64,000 bases of DNA, from NCBI GenBank assembly GCA_905331475.1, contig CAJNYU010000990.1, forward strand, positions 102,304 to 166,303, read 5' to 3'. Shown here piece by piece: positions 24,959-36,689 of the stretch; the first letter of the stretch is position 1; every line of letters starts with the position of its first letter. The position numbers were made by a program, and so were the translations under genes. The notes beneath the pieces are model-generated. The model was not told the DNA's origin. It saw nothing but the letters and a program-made list of their open reading frames with translations, and ran no database searches. This DNA is from Rotaria socialis (taxonomy: Eukaryota > Rotifera > Eurotatoria > Philodinida > Philodinidae).

Positions 24959-26449
24959 AAACTGGCGAATATTATTTCAACTTTCTATAAAATTACTATT
25001 CTGTTTACAAAATTAGAGCACATGTGCCTCGTGATAATGATGTTTCCTTTTTTAGTTTTTTGTATACGCAATATATATGCTAAGTTACTTTAGATACCAT
25101 GAAAAAGTTAGAAAATTGGTGCTGCATTTTTAGAAGCAACATTGTAGATTCTGTAGATATGACGTGCGACACGGCGAAGTACGAATTTACAAACGGCAAA
25201 AAGGTTCAAAACCAATTCTAAGTGATACACATCTTTCATTTCATGAGAATCGCTATATGATGGCAAGGTGAAAATTGTTGAAATCTCTAGAAAATCGGTT
25301 TGAACAGGTACTTTTTCAGAATCCAATTGTGTTTAAAATCTCATCACAGATGTGATTTCTGCTGTTGAGTATATCCTGAAGTTTTTAGAAATTTTCTGGT
25401 TTGGTTACAGAAATTAATTATATGATCATTTAACTAATTTTAATTAATAGTTATCTAAAAGCATTTATTCAAAAAACAAAATTACATGAAAGCTGAGTAT
25501 GCTTCGTTGTGTTTGAAATGACCGATATACACTCTGTAATTGTTTAATGCAATAAAGAAAATCCTTTTTTCTCTTTAAGTATTTCGAACAAATATAATAT
25601 TGTATTTGCACCACGATTTGAAAAAAACATCGAATTAATATTTGATGCATAATATATTTGAGTGTTTTTTTTATATTCTAGAGAGTTTTCGTATTGCTAA
25701 TGTGAAGAAATCTGGAAAATTGAATGATTAAACAAACCAATCTCGATCACCAAATTAAAAAGTTCTAAATACGAACTTTTAATCAAAAGAAATAATATTA
25801 AACATGACACAATCCTTATACGTACACATATTCAAGCCTCAAATCAATTAAATATAAACCAATTAATCTGCTTCTTTTTATAAAATTGCTTTTGCTCATG
25901 TTTTCAAAAATTATGAAGATAATTTTTTTATAAGAATCACTAACAAAGACATATTTCGATCATGGAGGGCATGGATGGATGGATGGATGACTGGGTGAAG
26001 CAATGGGTATTATTTTCCACAAATTTTGGTTTCCTAAATCATCCCCTAAATCGAATTTGCATTTATGGATAATGAGACAATATCATTTTGTTTTGGTCAT
26101 CAAATGGAGATTTTTGGATTTGTAGATAATTTAAGATAGAAACGTCAGTTTGTGAAATACTACTTCGTACAATTATTTCTTTACTATCATACTAAATAAA
26201 AAAGAAAAAAGTTGTCACGCTAAACATATTTCATCGCGATTCTCTAAACATGACAATGCGCTTCTATATGAAAGAATAAATTCCAATCACATAATGAGAT
26301 TCAGTAATTAACACTATTCCTTTACAAATCGTTCACACACACACACCCGTTAGTCCTCAATGAAATACAGTATCTGCATCGGTGCATCTATTCCGTCAAA
26401 TGAAACGAAATAAAAAAAATACTATTTTCGCTTCTTGTCATTTATTTAT
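24959..26449. other. Intergenic, no gene seen
   Basis: AT-rich unique-looking sequence between convergent genes. A short GGAT tandem run (ATGGATGGATGG) lies near 25968-25988 and a CACACACA run near 26335-26347. No supported reading frame. Confidence 0.6.
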
Positions 26450-28796
26450 TGGAACTAAACGAAAATGAATTACATATTTTTTTATGCATTTAAGGTTATC
26501 TCTATGCAATTTAAGATGTGGCTGATTTACAGATAGTGAACGCTGTCCTATTTCAACAGCACGTTGATGATGGTGAAATGGTTTCGAAAATTCCGGTCTT
26601 TCACTATGCGTAGTACCAATGTGTTGTTTTGAGATCTAGTCATATCAGGATGATTTTTAGGAAGGATTTTCAACCAAATTGCCAGTGCTGTTCGATAAAA
26701 TAGAAGTGCATTCGAGTAGTCACGCATGTTGTAATACAAAAAACAATGTTGTGGTAAAGACGGGCCAAATCTGGATGATTTGGAGGAAGAATTTTTTCGT
26801 GGATTTGCTGTACTTCTTGATAAGATGAAAGCGCATTTGAATAGTCACCCATGACGGAATACACTGAGTCAATATTTTTATAAGAAATAGTCAAACAAGG
26901 ATGATCTGAAAGAAGAGCCTTTTGGGCAATTTCCAGTACTTTTTGATGAGATGAAAGTGCTTTTGAATGATCATCCATGTTGTTATAAAATGCGCCGATG
27001 TTATTGTAAGATTCAGCGATGTCAGGATGATTTGGAGGAAGAGTCTTTTGGCGGATATTCACTGCTTTATGATGTGGTGAAAGTGCATTCAGGTAGTCAC
27101 CCACCATCTAATTTACCAAGCCAATGTTATTGTAACTAATTGCCAGATTAGAATGATTTAGAGGAAGATATTTGTGACAAATTTCTATAGCGTTTTGAAA
27201 ATATGAAAGTGCTTTCGAATAGTCACCCATGCAGTAATATACCAAACCAATGCCCCTGTAACATGCTAAATATTTTAATTCAGTTGATGATACAATTTTC
27301 ATGATTTCAATGGATTGTTGATAATATATAATAGCATCTACATATTCACCTAGAGACCGTTTGGTCTATTCGAGCTGGCTATAAAGAGTTGCTTTTTCGG
27401 AATATATCGTTGTTTGATAGAACAATATATCATAAACCTTTTAAGCTTTCTTAAATTGTTCGAGTTCAATTAGCATCATACCCAAAGAACCACATGCTTG
27501 CTATCGAGGACTAACCTCTTTGCGTATCTGTTCAGTAAGTGCATGTAGTTCTGGGTCGTTTTCATGGGCAAGTGCCAAGTCGACTTGTCAAAGACGATTA
27601 TTACCATTGATTTGCTTGATTTATCCCATACGACAGATGGAATGAATAGAGAAGAGGAGTTCTGCTTCTTCTCTGAAATAGCTGATATTATGAACTTGTG
27701 CAAAAGCAGCAGTCGATGTTAAGGCAGTGATAGTTATTTCAAAAAGAACACCTATCAGATTGCGACCACTTTGATTTCTCTCAGAAAACACGAGAGATAC
27801 TTCTCGGTTCAAACTTGTTGACAAAAACTTATTAAACAATAATAGTCCGCTTTTGGCTTTAATCATTTGGTCAAAATGTTTCTGAGGTAGTCCTTGACCA
27901 CGATAAACCGTAAAGGAACTCATACTTGCATACTCAGAAAACTGTTGAGCATGAAGCTCAACGATGTTGTTGTGAAGATCTCTTAAAAAAAATACCATTC
28001 TAATAATTAGATCCACTTCCATCATACGTAGTGATCGATTGAGCATTGAATAAACAAAATATTGGCAAGTATACCGCCAGATTGGAGTATGGCCGTGATA
28101 TTCCCGTTGGAATTTGCCGATGGTTTTTAGTTCGTTGGCGTCATTCTCGAAAAGTTGACGACAGAGTGAAATAAATTCATTGAAATGTTTATTTTCGAAA
28201 TCAGTGGTTAATAATATTTCTTTTGATATTTTTGTGTACATAAACGATTGGTCTAATTGATCCAGGTTGTTTTTATAGTTCCCATTATTAGTGGGAATAA
28301 AACTAATGTCGACCAAATTTCAATCGCATTTGTATACATCTTGTTGAAGTGGCTTGCAGATTGAGGCAATATCTGTAAATACACCTTTGATTTTTGCCCA
28401 TTGTTTCGTCCAACCTTCATGCTGTCCTTCATTATCACTCAAAATATAAATATTACTGATTTGTGGCATGTCATGAGTGATGTCAATAGTTGATTTCTCA
28501 AAGGCACCAGATAAGACCATAAAAACTTGCTGTTCTTGAATATCGGTAACGAAATCGATGCATTCATTCACTAATGTGAATGAATGTAGCTTATTAAATA
28601 CTTAAAATTTTTTAACGTTATCAATAGAATTCGCGTCATCCATGTGATTAAGATTGGCATCGAACCACACCAGCCGAAAGCTCTGAGTCATATGAGAATA
28701 AGGAGGATCTAGGGGCCTTATACTTGTATGTTGAGATGACGCGGTAGCAGTTGTTGATGTTATTGTTGACTTTTCCTCTTTGCCCACGGTGTTCAT
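26450..28796 (-). pseudogene. Decayed TPR-containing ADP-ribosyltransferase (bdelloid TPR-ART family)
   Basis: From 28796 down to about 26750 a single frame encodes an N-terminal region, an R-S-E class ADP-ribosyltransferase domain (TVYRGQGL; NKFLSTSLN; REEAELLFSIH) and several kinesin-light-chain-like TPRs (GDYSKALSYFQNAIEI, LPPNHPDIAESYNNIG). Eight stops interrupt this same frame: TAA 28602, TGA 28320, TAA 27621, TGA 27588, TAG 27501, TAA 27441, TAG 27366 and TAG 27108 (lowest coordinate of each codon). No frameshift is needed before about 26750, where the last TPRs change frame; a second change may follow near 26600. The family is known to be expanded in rotifers. At several stops the expected residue by family pattern (for instance W before QVDLAL) would need only a C-to-T or G-to-A change. 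Most likely a pseudogene; recoding cannot be excluded from sequence alone. Confidence 0.85.
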
Positions 28797-29441
28797 ATTG
28801 TGCTAACAATGAGAATAATTAATTAATTAAAGTGAGCCGATAGAGTATTTTGGAATCTTTGAGAGTATCGGGTGTGAGTGTGTTGGTTTCCCTTTACGTC
28901 ATCTCTTTAATAACACCCTCAAGTAATTATTACAAACCATTGATATTCTACCTTCATCTCACGATGAACGTGTTTGTACTTTCCGTTGAACAGATAGCAC
29001 ATATTCGAGTCAAATGTTAGCGACTGTTGACGTGCGCAAAGCGAGATATTCAGATTTTAAGACGTTTACAGTCTATTTAAGATGCCCACCGTCGAAAATG
29101 CAAGGGAGAATAAACGGATTTTTATACTTCATAAGTACAGAGAAATATCAGCAAGCACACTAAAGCAAGAAGGAGTACAAAGAAGTGCGCTTTTGCCCCN
29201 CGCGTTTGCCCCCCCCCCCTCTTCCTTGCTTTACACACATCGTGTGATTTGTCATTTCTAACGACATGAAACGTTTTTTCTGTGTTTATTTTCTTTATCC
29301 ATCGCAGTAGCAAAGGAAAGAAAAACATTCGTTGTTTTTTCTATGGACTCTTATTTCTCACAATGAGATTCTAGAGAACGAAAATTTTGTCTGTTATGTA
29401 AAAGTATCTATTCTTTGATCGTCAAATAGTTCTCGACACGG
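28797..29441. other. Intergenic region with telomere-like hairpin and an assembly gap base
   Basis: Between divergent genes. A GGGTGTGAGTGTG arm (28870-28882) and an AACACCCTCA arm (28912-28921) form a hairpin of the telomere-like family. One undetermined base at 29200 sits beside a run of 13 C, a likely sequencing problem. No gene seen. Confidence 0.5.
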
Positions 29442-29998
29442 ATGAATAAAATAACATTTGGTCAAGAGTTTATTCCTAGAATTTATCAGAATAAAAATAT
29501 CTGGGCAATACATGCTTATTGTTATGATGAACAAGCACATGAGAATTTGTTCTCTTACTGTTCAAAGGTAATTGTTTCAATATAAAGGATGTGAGCCTGA
29601 CTAATCAAAGCGACACTGGAACTGACATTCGAACATTCACACACTTATATCCAAGTTTGCTTAGGTGATCAGAGTTTTTCCAAAGTGTTTTCCAATTGAA
29701 AACTCAAATATAAATCTGCTTTCCATAGGTGAAAACGGTGCGATACAACATCGAACATTTTTTGACAGACTTACATCAAAGCATAGAAGCATTTACAGAG
29801 GCTGAGAGATATGAGAAAAACAATTTTTTATTTAGTTGTATTCGACATGATCGAACATCAACTGGTACGTCAGACGAAGAATTGTATCACATTTTAGCCA
29901 TGTTCTGCTACCTACCTTATCCAATAAAAATTGCTTGCTCGTTTCTAATCACGAATTTACGAAAATATTATCAAGGGAAAGAAACACAACTGGGTTAA
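29442..29998 (+). CDS. Hypothetical protein, two exons
   Basis: Exons 29442-29567 and 29729-29998 join in phase to 131 residues, with a good donor (AAG|GTAATT) and acceptor (TTCCATAG). I recognise no domain; the second exon is helical and leucine/tyrosine-rich (EELYHILAMFCYLPYP). It may be part of a larger gene: downstream at about 30030-30110 another open stretch (NEPFRCTHGIFKRSCEM) follows an AG acceptor, but the connection would need an intron of about 36 bp and a one-base correction. Confidence 0.45.
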
Positions 29999-30106
29999 AT
30001 TGAGTATTTTGAATAAAATTACTCTTCAGAACGAGCCATTTCGTTGTACACACGGCATCTTCAAACGCAGTTGTGAAATGGTCATGAAAATTGTAGACTT
30101 AGATAA

Positions 30107-30514
30107 ATGGATGATCCAATCATAAGTGTTTCTCGCGGTCAACTAATGTCATCTCGTGAAATCGAAAAAATTAAAAATTTAGCGCGTAGTCAATTTTTGG
30201 AGCTACAGCACGATGATTATCTAAATAACAATGCATCTCTATCTACCACTAAAGTGGTTGTGGGTGTTCGTTCGAAGAAAACCAAAACAGGTACTCACAC
30301 TCACGCAGCCACCCACTCATACCCTCTAGTTTCATTCTTTCATTTAGCATCTCAAGAGGCTTTAGTGCCATTGAAATGCTTCACTGTAGTTAAGTTAAGA
30401 TTTGTTTGGTTTATTTCCACAGGATATTATAAAAATCGAATTATACATTTTCGTACAATTTCAATAGTTGTATGTCGAATAAGAATAACGTTTAACGTCA
30501 GTCAGCCACAGTAA
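30107..30514 (+). CDS. Hypothetical protein or 3' exons of the preceding gene
   Basis: Exon 30107-30291 (SRGQLMSSREIEKIKNLA) joins in frame to about 30423-30514 when a GTACTC..CCACAG intron is removed. The intron contains a CACTCACG / CCCACTCA run of the telomere-like type. No known domain. Just upstream, the open stretch NEPFRCTHG..DLDKW would run directly into DDPIISV if TGG were TGGG, so 30107 may not be the true start. The 3' end overlaps the sorting nexin stop by 17 bp on the opposite strand. Confidence 0.35.
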   Translation: MDDPIISVSRGQLMSSREIEKIKNLARSQFLELQHDDYLNNNASLSTTKVVVGVRSKKTKTGTHTHAATHSYPLVSFFHLASQEALVPLKCFTVVKLRFVWFISTGYYKNRIIHFRTISIVVCRIRITFNVSQPQ

Positions 30515-32690
30515 GACTGTTTGCTATGGGTAAATAGTCTTCCCAGATTTTGAGTACTTTCTCTTGCTGTTTCAACATTTGTTTTATGTATGCATTAATA
30601 TTAGTCTTAAATTCTTTCATTCGATTTTCCTCGAACATTTCAAATTCTTGCATGAGTGTCGCCGAAATATGTTCGAATTTCTCCATGTCGTTTACAACCT
30701 TTTCTCGCAAATTCTGCACTTCCATTTCAGCACACGGCTTCTGCGAAAGAAAAAATTAAATGTATACTTTTTACTTCATGTCAACATTTTTATTCTATCT
30801 CATTTGACAAAATAAATAGATATATCATTTATAATTCTATCATTAATTTCGAAATACCATTCGAACATATTGAATGTGTAGAAAAGACTGCTGTTATCGA
30901 TAAATATATAATCATGAACTCTAGAAATATTTCCTACTTTTTCACGAAGCTTCTTTTGAAGCATTTCAGTATTAAGTAACCAGAATTTATGGAACTTTGC
31001 CCGTTCATTGAAGGTACAGTTCGCCATATCGATATATAAGATGTACTCATTTAGTAGCTCATTCATTAATAAAAACTCTTGTTGAATGAGATCCGAATTG
31101 AGTTGGCTTAGTTTCTCTTGAGTACTGGCCAGCTCGAATAAAGTTGAAACTAAGAAGTGAATGATGTTCACACGTGGCTAACATATTCAGTTGCATAGCA
31201 AGTGCATCAACTGTTACGCTGGACTCTTTTCGCATCTTGTATAAATAATCGAAATGAAATTTTAACATCCTCAGATCAGCTTGTAAATCAAGAATGTACT
31301 TCTAAAAAGACAAAAAGACTTCACTTATGAGAAAGATTTTATTCCAATTCATATATTGCAAAATTTATTCCTATTTTTTTTTGTCTTGCATCCTATATAA
31401 TGCTGAGGAACGACATATAAAGTGGTGAGGAAAGCATAATAAATAAAACATTGTCGACTATGTAAAACGCTTCTAGAATGATTTTCATGTTTCATTCTTT
31501 TAAATGGTGTGAAAGAAAAATCAAAGCCACATTTCAATCTGTATTTGAAATTTTCGTCAAATAACTTTCATCGTTTTCAAAATTACTATGCTCACCTGTC
31601 TTTCATCAAACCAGTCGCCTTTCTGTGTTTTTACTTTCGGCGTAGACATAAGATCTCGCCAAAGATTATTTGTCATCTTCGGTAATTCTTCAGGTAGTTC
31701 GATGAACACCAAAAAATCGGGATCACAAACGAGTCTCTTATTTCGAACGAGACGATTCAAGTAACGTTCAAGCTGAGCTCGCCGTTGCTCAATGATATCT
31801 TTTGGTACGATGCTTGAGTCATTTTCTGGTAAGGCCGGGAGGATTATGCCTTCAGGAAGATATTTGACAATGAGCTTGCCATGCAGTCTAAGAAAATCGT
31901 TAAAACAACGATTTACCCCAAACTGGACTGCTTTGAATATGGGAATCGAATTTTTCGTCATTATTCGATAAACCGTAGATGGTGACAAAGTCTGCTAGAA
32001 AGAAAAAAAAGATTCTAAATCAATAATATGATTCAAAAAGACTTTTTTCAAAGCGACTATTTTGGAGATAGACGATAAGGTACTTATTTTTTTTTGTTCA
32101 ATCTGTCTAACATCAGTATTTAACAGATGAGTTACCTTACTATTTTGCTTTACATGACAAACTGTAATCTCGATGCTGTCGTTTTTGCATTTCGAAGCAA
32201 GAGCCAGTTGTGTTTTTGGAGCTGCAATTTGCATGGGTAAAACTGGTCTGAAACAATATGGACAAATAACAGAAAAGGAAGCATGAGTCTACAAGCTTCC
32301 CGACTTCATCAGATTGTTTCTTTATTGAGAATGTGAGATTAAAGCTCACATATCCTCGAAACAGATTACACCATACAAGTTCGAGCTTTTGTATGATGTA
32401 GAGGCAAGTATATAAAAAAATGTTCTTACCGGACTTCGTTGATGGCTTGCGGCTGTTCTTGAGCAGCACATACTTGCTATCAAACAAGAAAAAATTCGTT
32501 GCGTTTGCGAAAAGTGTTTCCTAAAGTAGCTTACTGTGTGCATTATATATTTATCGAAGTTCACAAGTTCATTGCAATATTCACAAGGTATTTTGTCTTC
32601 ATGGGATTCGAAATGAACTGATGGTAATCGTTCTGTATCGGTCAGAATAATAGAAAATTTCGATAGAGAGTATCCGAAAGACTTTTTCAT
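30498..32690 (-). CDS. SNX1/SNX2-like SNX-BAR sorting nexin with N-terminal UBZ-like zinc finger
   Basis: Exons 32690-32535, 32476-32430, 32247-32136, 31991-31596, 31301-30938 and 30740-30498; about 438 residues. The PX domain (about 93-230: STVYRIMTKN, NRCFNDFLRLH, RRAQLERYLNRLVRN) and the C-terminal BAR domain (QEFEMFEENRMKEFK, WEDYLPIA) align with SNX1/SNX2, retromer-linked proteins that bind endosomal phosphoinositides and tubulate membrane. The N-terminus differs from those proteins: residues 36-55 form C-x2-C-x11-H-x3-C (CEYC..H..C), a UBZ-type finger split by an intron. Ubiquitin binding is inferred. Within exon 5, around 31130-31155, the frame shifts by one base between CEHHSLLS and LFELASTQEK, at a run of T in the coding strand. 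The start is the first ATG of the exon. Confidence 0.85.
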
Positions 32691-32903
32691 TAGTTGTAAA
32701 GATCATCCCCTGACGTCTTTCTTGTTGCTGTTCCTCTCAAACGAATCAATTAATCTTGTTGATCAGTAATGCACATAATCGAAATACAAAACGTTTTCTT
32801 TCCAAAGAAGATTATTCCGTGCTCCCTAGAGTATAGTTGCTTCCTGATCATGTCTTTTATTCTGCAGACTTTCAAAAATAGCATGTAAAGTATGACGCAT
32901 ACT

Positions 32904-34149
32904 TTACATCTTCGTTAAGTGTTTGAGTTTATCTCGCTTACTTTCATATGAACGACTAGGCATGAGTCGAACTTGAGATATCTTTCCGACTTCTAAAACG
33001 GGTTTCAGTACTCTAAAAAGATATTCTTTGTACAGTAAATACACAAAAAAAATGATAATGTCCTTACGTCGAATCTGACCCATGAGCTGAATCCATTATT
33101 TTACGTCTTAGTTCTTTGAATGTTGGTCGTTCAGATGATTCTAGTCGCCAACAATGAATGATAGCTGACCAAAGGTCTTCATCACAAGTTGCAGGTCGAG
33201 GTAATTGATCGCCACGCAATTTGTAGCGACGGACATCCCTATCATCAGACAATGAGGCAAAAGGAAGTGTTCCATAGGAGCACGCTTCCCACATTAACAC
33301 ACCCATAGAGTACACATCGGATTTTTCCGAATAAAACATTGTATTGCTGTTTGTTCGGAGTATTTCTGGTGCCGCGTACCTGACAGGAACAATCGTCATT
33401 ACTGTTTGTAACGAACTAGCAGCCACAGAAAAAAGATCGCTGCCTTGAGTGAGACCAAAATCAGTCAATTTAACGAGGTTTTCCTCTGGAATAATTGGAT
33501 TACATCGGAAGACGAGAACATTTCGACAGGCCAAACCTCCGTGAACTATTTTATTATCAGCAAGGCAAATCATTGCATCAATAATTTGAGTAAATATCTC
33601 GACGAGAACGCTTCTAATTGGTTTGAAATTGTTTTCTTGTAGCAATTCGGCAAGGTTGCCTTGTTCTGCACATTCCTGCACGAGCATGACAGAATTTATG
33701 TCACTTTCAACAAGACCAAATGTGCGAACAATATGTGGATGACAGCCGAGTTGAACATAAAACAAAGCTTCGCGATTGGCCTTTGCACCATCGATTTTAA
33801 TTAGAACAATTGGTGGGCCTTGTCTACCGACCCATTCAGCTTTGTAAATTGCTTTGGTGAATGTTTGAAACCAGGGTCGTGTTTCCGTTTTGCGAACATC
33901 TACGTTGAGATGAAATTGGTATTCTTTCTTCTTCGAAACTGCTACAAATTCGTCGATCATCTTTCGCACAATGTGATTTGGACGTAGTGATTCGATAGTC
34001 ATTGGTTCACGAGTAATCGGGCTTGTCCCATGCTGTTGCAACCAAGCAATAATATCCTCGCGCTCATATGTGTGACCATCATGTCCAATGACGGGATCAC
34101 GAAAAATATCACATGTAAGAGGGCAGTTAAGAGAATCCATAAGATGCAC
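32904..34149 (-). CDS. U-box domain plus tyrosine-kinase-like pseudokinase
   Basis: Exons 34149-33068 and 33012-32904 join in frame to 396 residues. Residues 5-72 form a U-box (LNCPLTCDIFRDPVIGHDGH, TYER, SPITREPM), an E2-binding ubiquitin ligase fold without zinc. Residues about 100-350 form a protein-kinase fold: Lys118 in VLIKID, DFG at 230-232, APE at 260-262, SDVYSMGVLMWE. The catalytic loop reads HGGLACRN instead of HRDLAARN, so the catalytic Asp is Gly205, and no clear glycine-rich loop is visible. Phosphotransfer is therefore unlikely. Inferred: a ligase whose substrate choice is set by a pseudokinase. U-box/kinase fusions are well known in plants; this is an animal-type kinase domain. 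The sorting nexin starts 213 bp downstream on the same strand. Confidence 0.9.
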
Positions 34150-34532
34150 GCCGTTTATAAAAACAAATTCGTTGTTGTTTTAAATAGCATCATGAGAAGG
34201 AGTCTGCTAATGTCACAGATAAGAACTGCATTCGAACTTTCACAGTCATTGACTCATCAAGAGATAAATTTCGTTTCTAACAGAACAGACAAAAAAAAAC
34301 AATATGTCTGAAAACGTATTTAATATTTGGTTTTTCATATATGACTCCGCAGCCAATTATGTTAACAGTGAAAACATGTTTATTCTTCTAAATAACACTT
34401 TTGCACTCGTAAACTATTGATAGACTCATTTATTATTTGTATATAATACTTTTCCTCTGCTTTAAAGATAAATTTTATGATTAAATTAATTTTGTTTTCA
34501 TACTGCCAATTATAAAATCAACCAAGTCTACT

Positions 34533-35151
34533 CTGAAAAAAAGGAGTTCTACAGAACCTTTTAGAGGGTTCTGGTACCTGATAAAAGACAGAACCCGCCC
34601 CCTCCCCCCAAAGGTTCTGATCAAAAGTGGGTTCCGTGAAAAATCAAAAAAACTATTTATAATGCAACGCCAGAAATGGTTCAGTCAAAAGAGTTCCGTC
34701 AGTAACTAACGAAACCAATAATATCTCATCCTCAAGAGGGGTTCAGTACTACAAAAAAGTTACCAATTTGACTGGTTTATCGAAAAATACCTGCTACTCA
34801 ACAGATATTGGTTCTGTATCACACAAGTAACCCAGTCTTTCGCAAATAGCGTGCTTCACTATAAAAAGACGCACCAATGAAAAGTCTGAAAGAGTTTGCG
34901 TACACATACGAACATAAAAAAATACTTACGGTTTCAATTCAAACGTATAGCTTACAAATGATACACCATCAAGACGAAACTAAATATAAAAAGTGTGGAA
35001 ACTTCGGATTTCATCCGAGAGTTATGTGTACTGCAAAAAGTGCATGCACTGAAAAAAATATTCGTATTTGAATGAACCCATCAAAAGGGTATATCAATCT
35101 CACATATACCCTTTTGATGGGTTCATTCAAATACGAATATTTTTTTCAGTG
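34533..35151. mobile_element. Non-autonomous element with CACTG-type ends and a perfect 48-bp palindrome
   Basis: The left end ACTCTGAAAAAAAGG resembles the complement of the right end (ACACTGAAAAAAA). The last 105 bp are a perfect inverted repeat: 35047-35094 and 35104-35151 are exact complements around a 9-bp loop. The left interior carries shorter palindromes (CAGAACC / GGTTCTG). Termini resemble those of the elements at 44240 and 56817. Confidence 0.55.
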
Positions 35152-36689
35152 TGGGACATATCAGTCATTCTAGAATGTCTGAACACGAAAATTATCATGA
35201 GAAACTAGGCAATTTGATTTCTGATGCAGTTTTTTTTATGCATTTTGAGACGTTTGTCAGGTGATGTTTCGTTAGAAAGCTACGATTTAGTTCAAAACTA
35301 ATATCAGATTTAGAATCAGCGTTAAAAATTGAGTCGATTTATATAGGTTGTGAATAATTCTGAGAAAAAAAAGTTTTTTTTGAAAAATTCCTGTACTCCC
35401 CCTCAGGGATGGTCTGATAAAAAATGACAATTTTTTCGATAACTCAGTCATTTCTTGACGGATCCTTCTCATCTTCAAACTCGACCTAGATATTGATGAG
35501 ACAATTCTGTGCACAAAATTTCAGCACAATCGAATGTAATTGTGAAGAGTTATCGAATAAACGGCCGGACACACTGACCGATTCTATAGTGTACTCTTTC
35601 TTTTTTGACTACACAAAAAATGAGACAATACTGCACGTTAATTTAAAAATTTTCAATTATGTTAACGAAAAACTTTCTGTTTTCTTTCAATTCAAACAAA
35701 TACAAAGAGCTCGATATGTCAGATTATTTTTTGAATATCTAATCGCACCTGTATGTGGGTGAAGTTGCAGGTGGGAGTCTTTTTTTCACTTAGCTCTCCT
35801 CACTCTCAAGGTTTGCAATAAGCCCGAATTGATAACATTGATGAGAAGTTGATGATGAAGATAAATGTTGAGAGTGGCGTGGACAAAATCCACATGACGA
35901 TGTTTGCGGGGTATTATATGTTGAATTCAAAAGTGGTGGTGATAACATTTGCTGTTGGTCAATAGTGAAAATACATTACTATGTTTTAGATGGTTGTTGT
36001 ACAAATATAGCTATTTCATCAATAATATCTTCGTTATGTAAATAAGTACTTAGTGAGTTTGTAGAACAATATGTTAAGCCATTCTGAATGTTGTCATAGT
36101 ATTATTCAAGTATAGATTCATGTTATGATTGTCGCCGTTGTTCCACTTTTAACAACGTTGGATTGATTGATGATTGATATACTATAATAGTGCTACGTTA
36201 AATATGAACCAATCAAAAATAGTAGATTTTTTTTATATTGAAACCATTTTTATGCAGCATCAGATTGAATATACCTACATATTTATTTCATGGTTGCAAT
36301 TGTGCTCTATCAAATACAATTTCAACTTCATATAACATCTTTATGAGGAGTACCAGTGAATTAAGTAAGTGTTCGAATTTGTTCTTTCATATTGGAGGAG
36401 AATGTCGAATGATAAACAATAGGATTAATAGTTGATCATAATAAAACAACAAATAACGTTCACTAACATCGATTCATTGAACCCTAGACTGACAGTATTG
36501 AGCAGGAGAAACGCATGAACCTGGTAGAGAATCGGTTGTTTGTGCCAAAAGCTGGTGATGAAATTTTCGAAGAGACTAGCCGATAAGTTGAACAGAGATC
36601 TGTGAAAGGAGACCTATGAAACTGGCGGGAATAAGTGAAGCTGAGGTGAAAATTAGACGAAAATGAAAAGTTCCCATGTAAAAGTACTA

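Noticed and set aside
25968..25988. GGAT tandem run as a possible CRISPR or regulatory array
   Set aside because: Only a few 4-bp units; simple microsatellite. No CRISPR-like spacing anywhere in the window.
27476..27703. 75-codon frame on the minus strand
   Set aside because: Out of frame with the TPR-ART reading frame, which is conserved through the same bases apart from stops.
30550..30979. Overlapping plus-strand frames of 69 to 107 codons
   Set aside because: Antisense shadows of the last BAR exon and intron of the sorting nexin.
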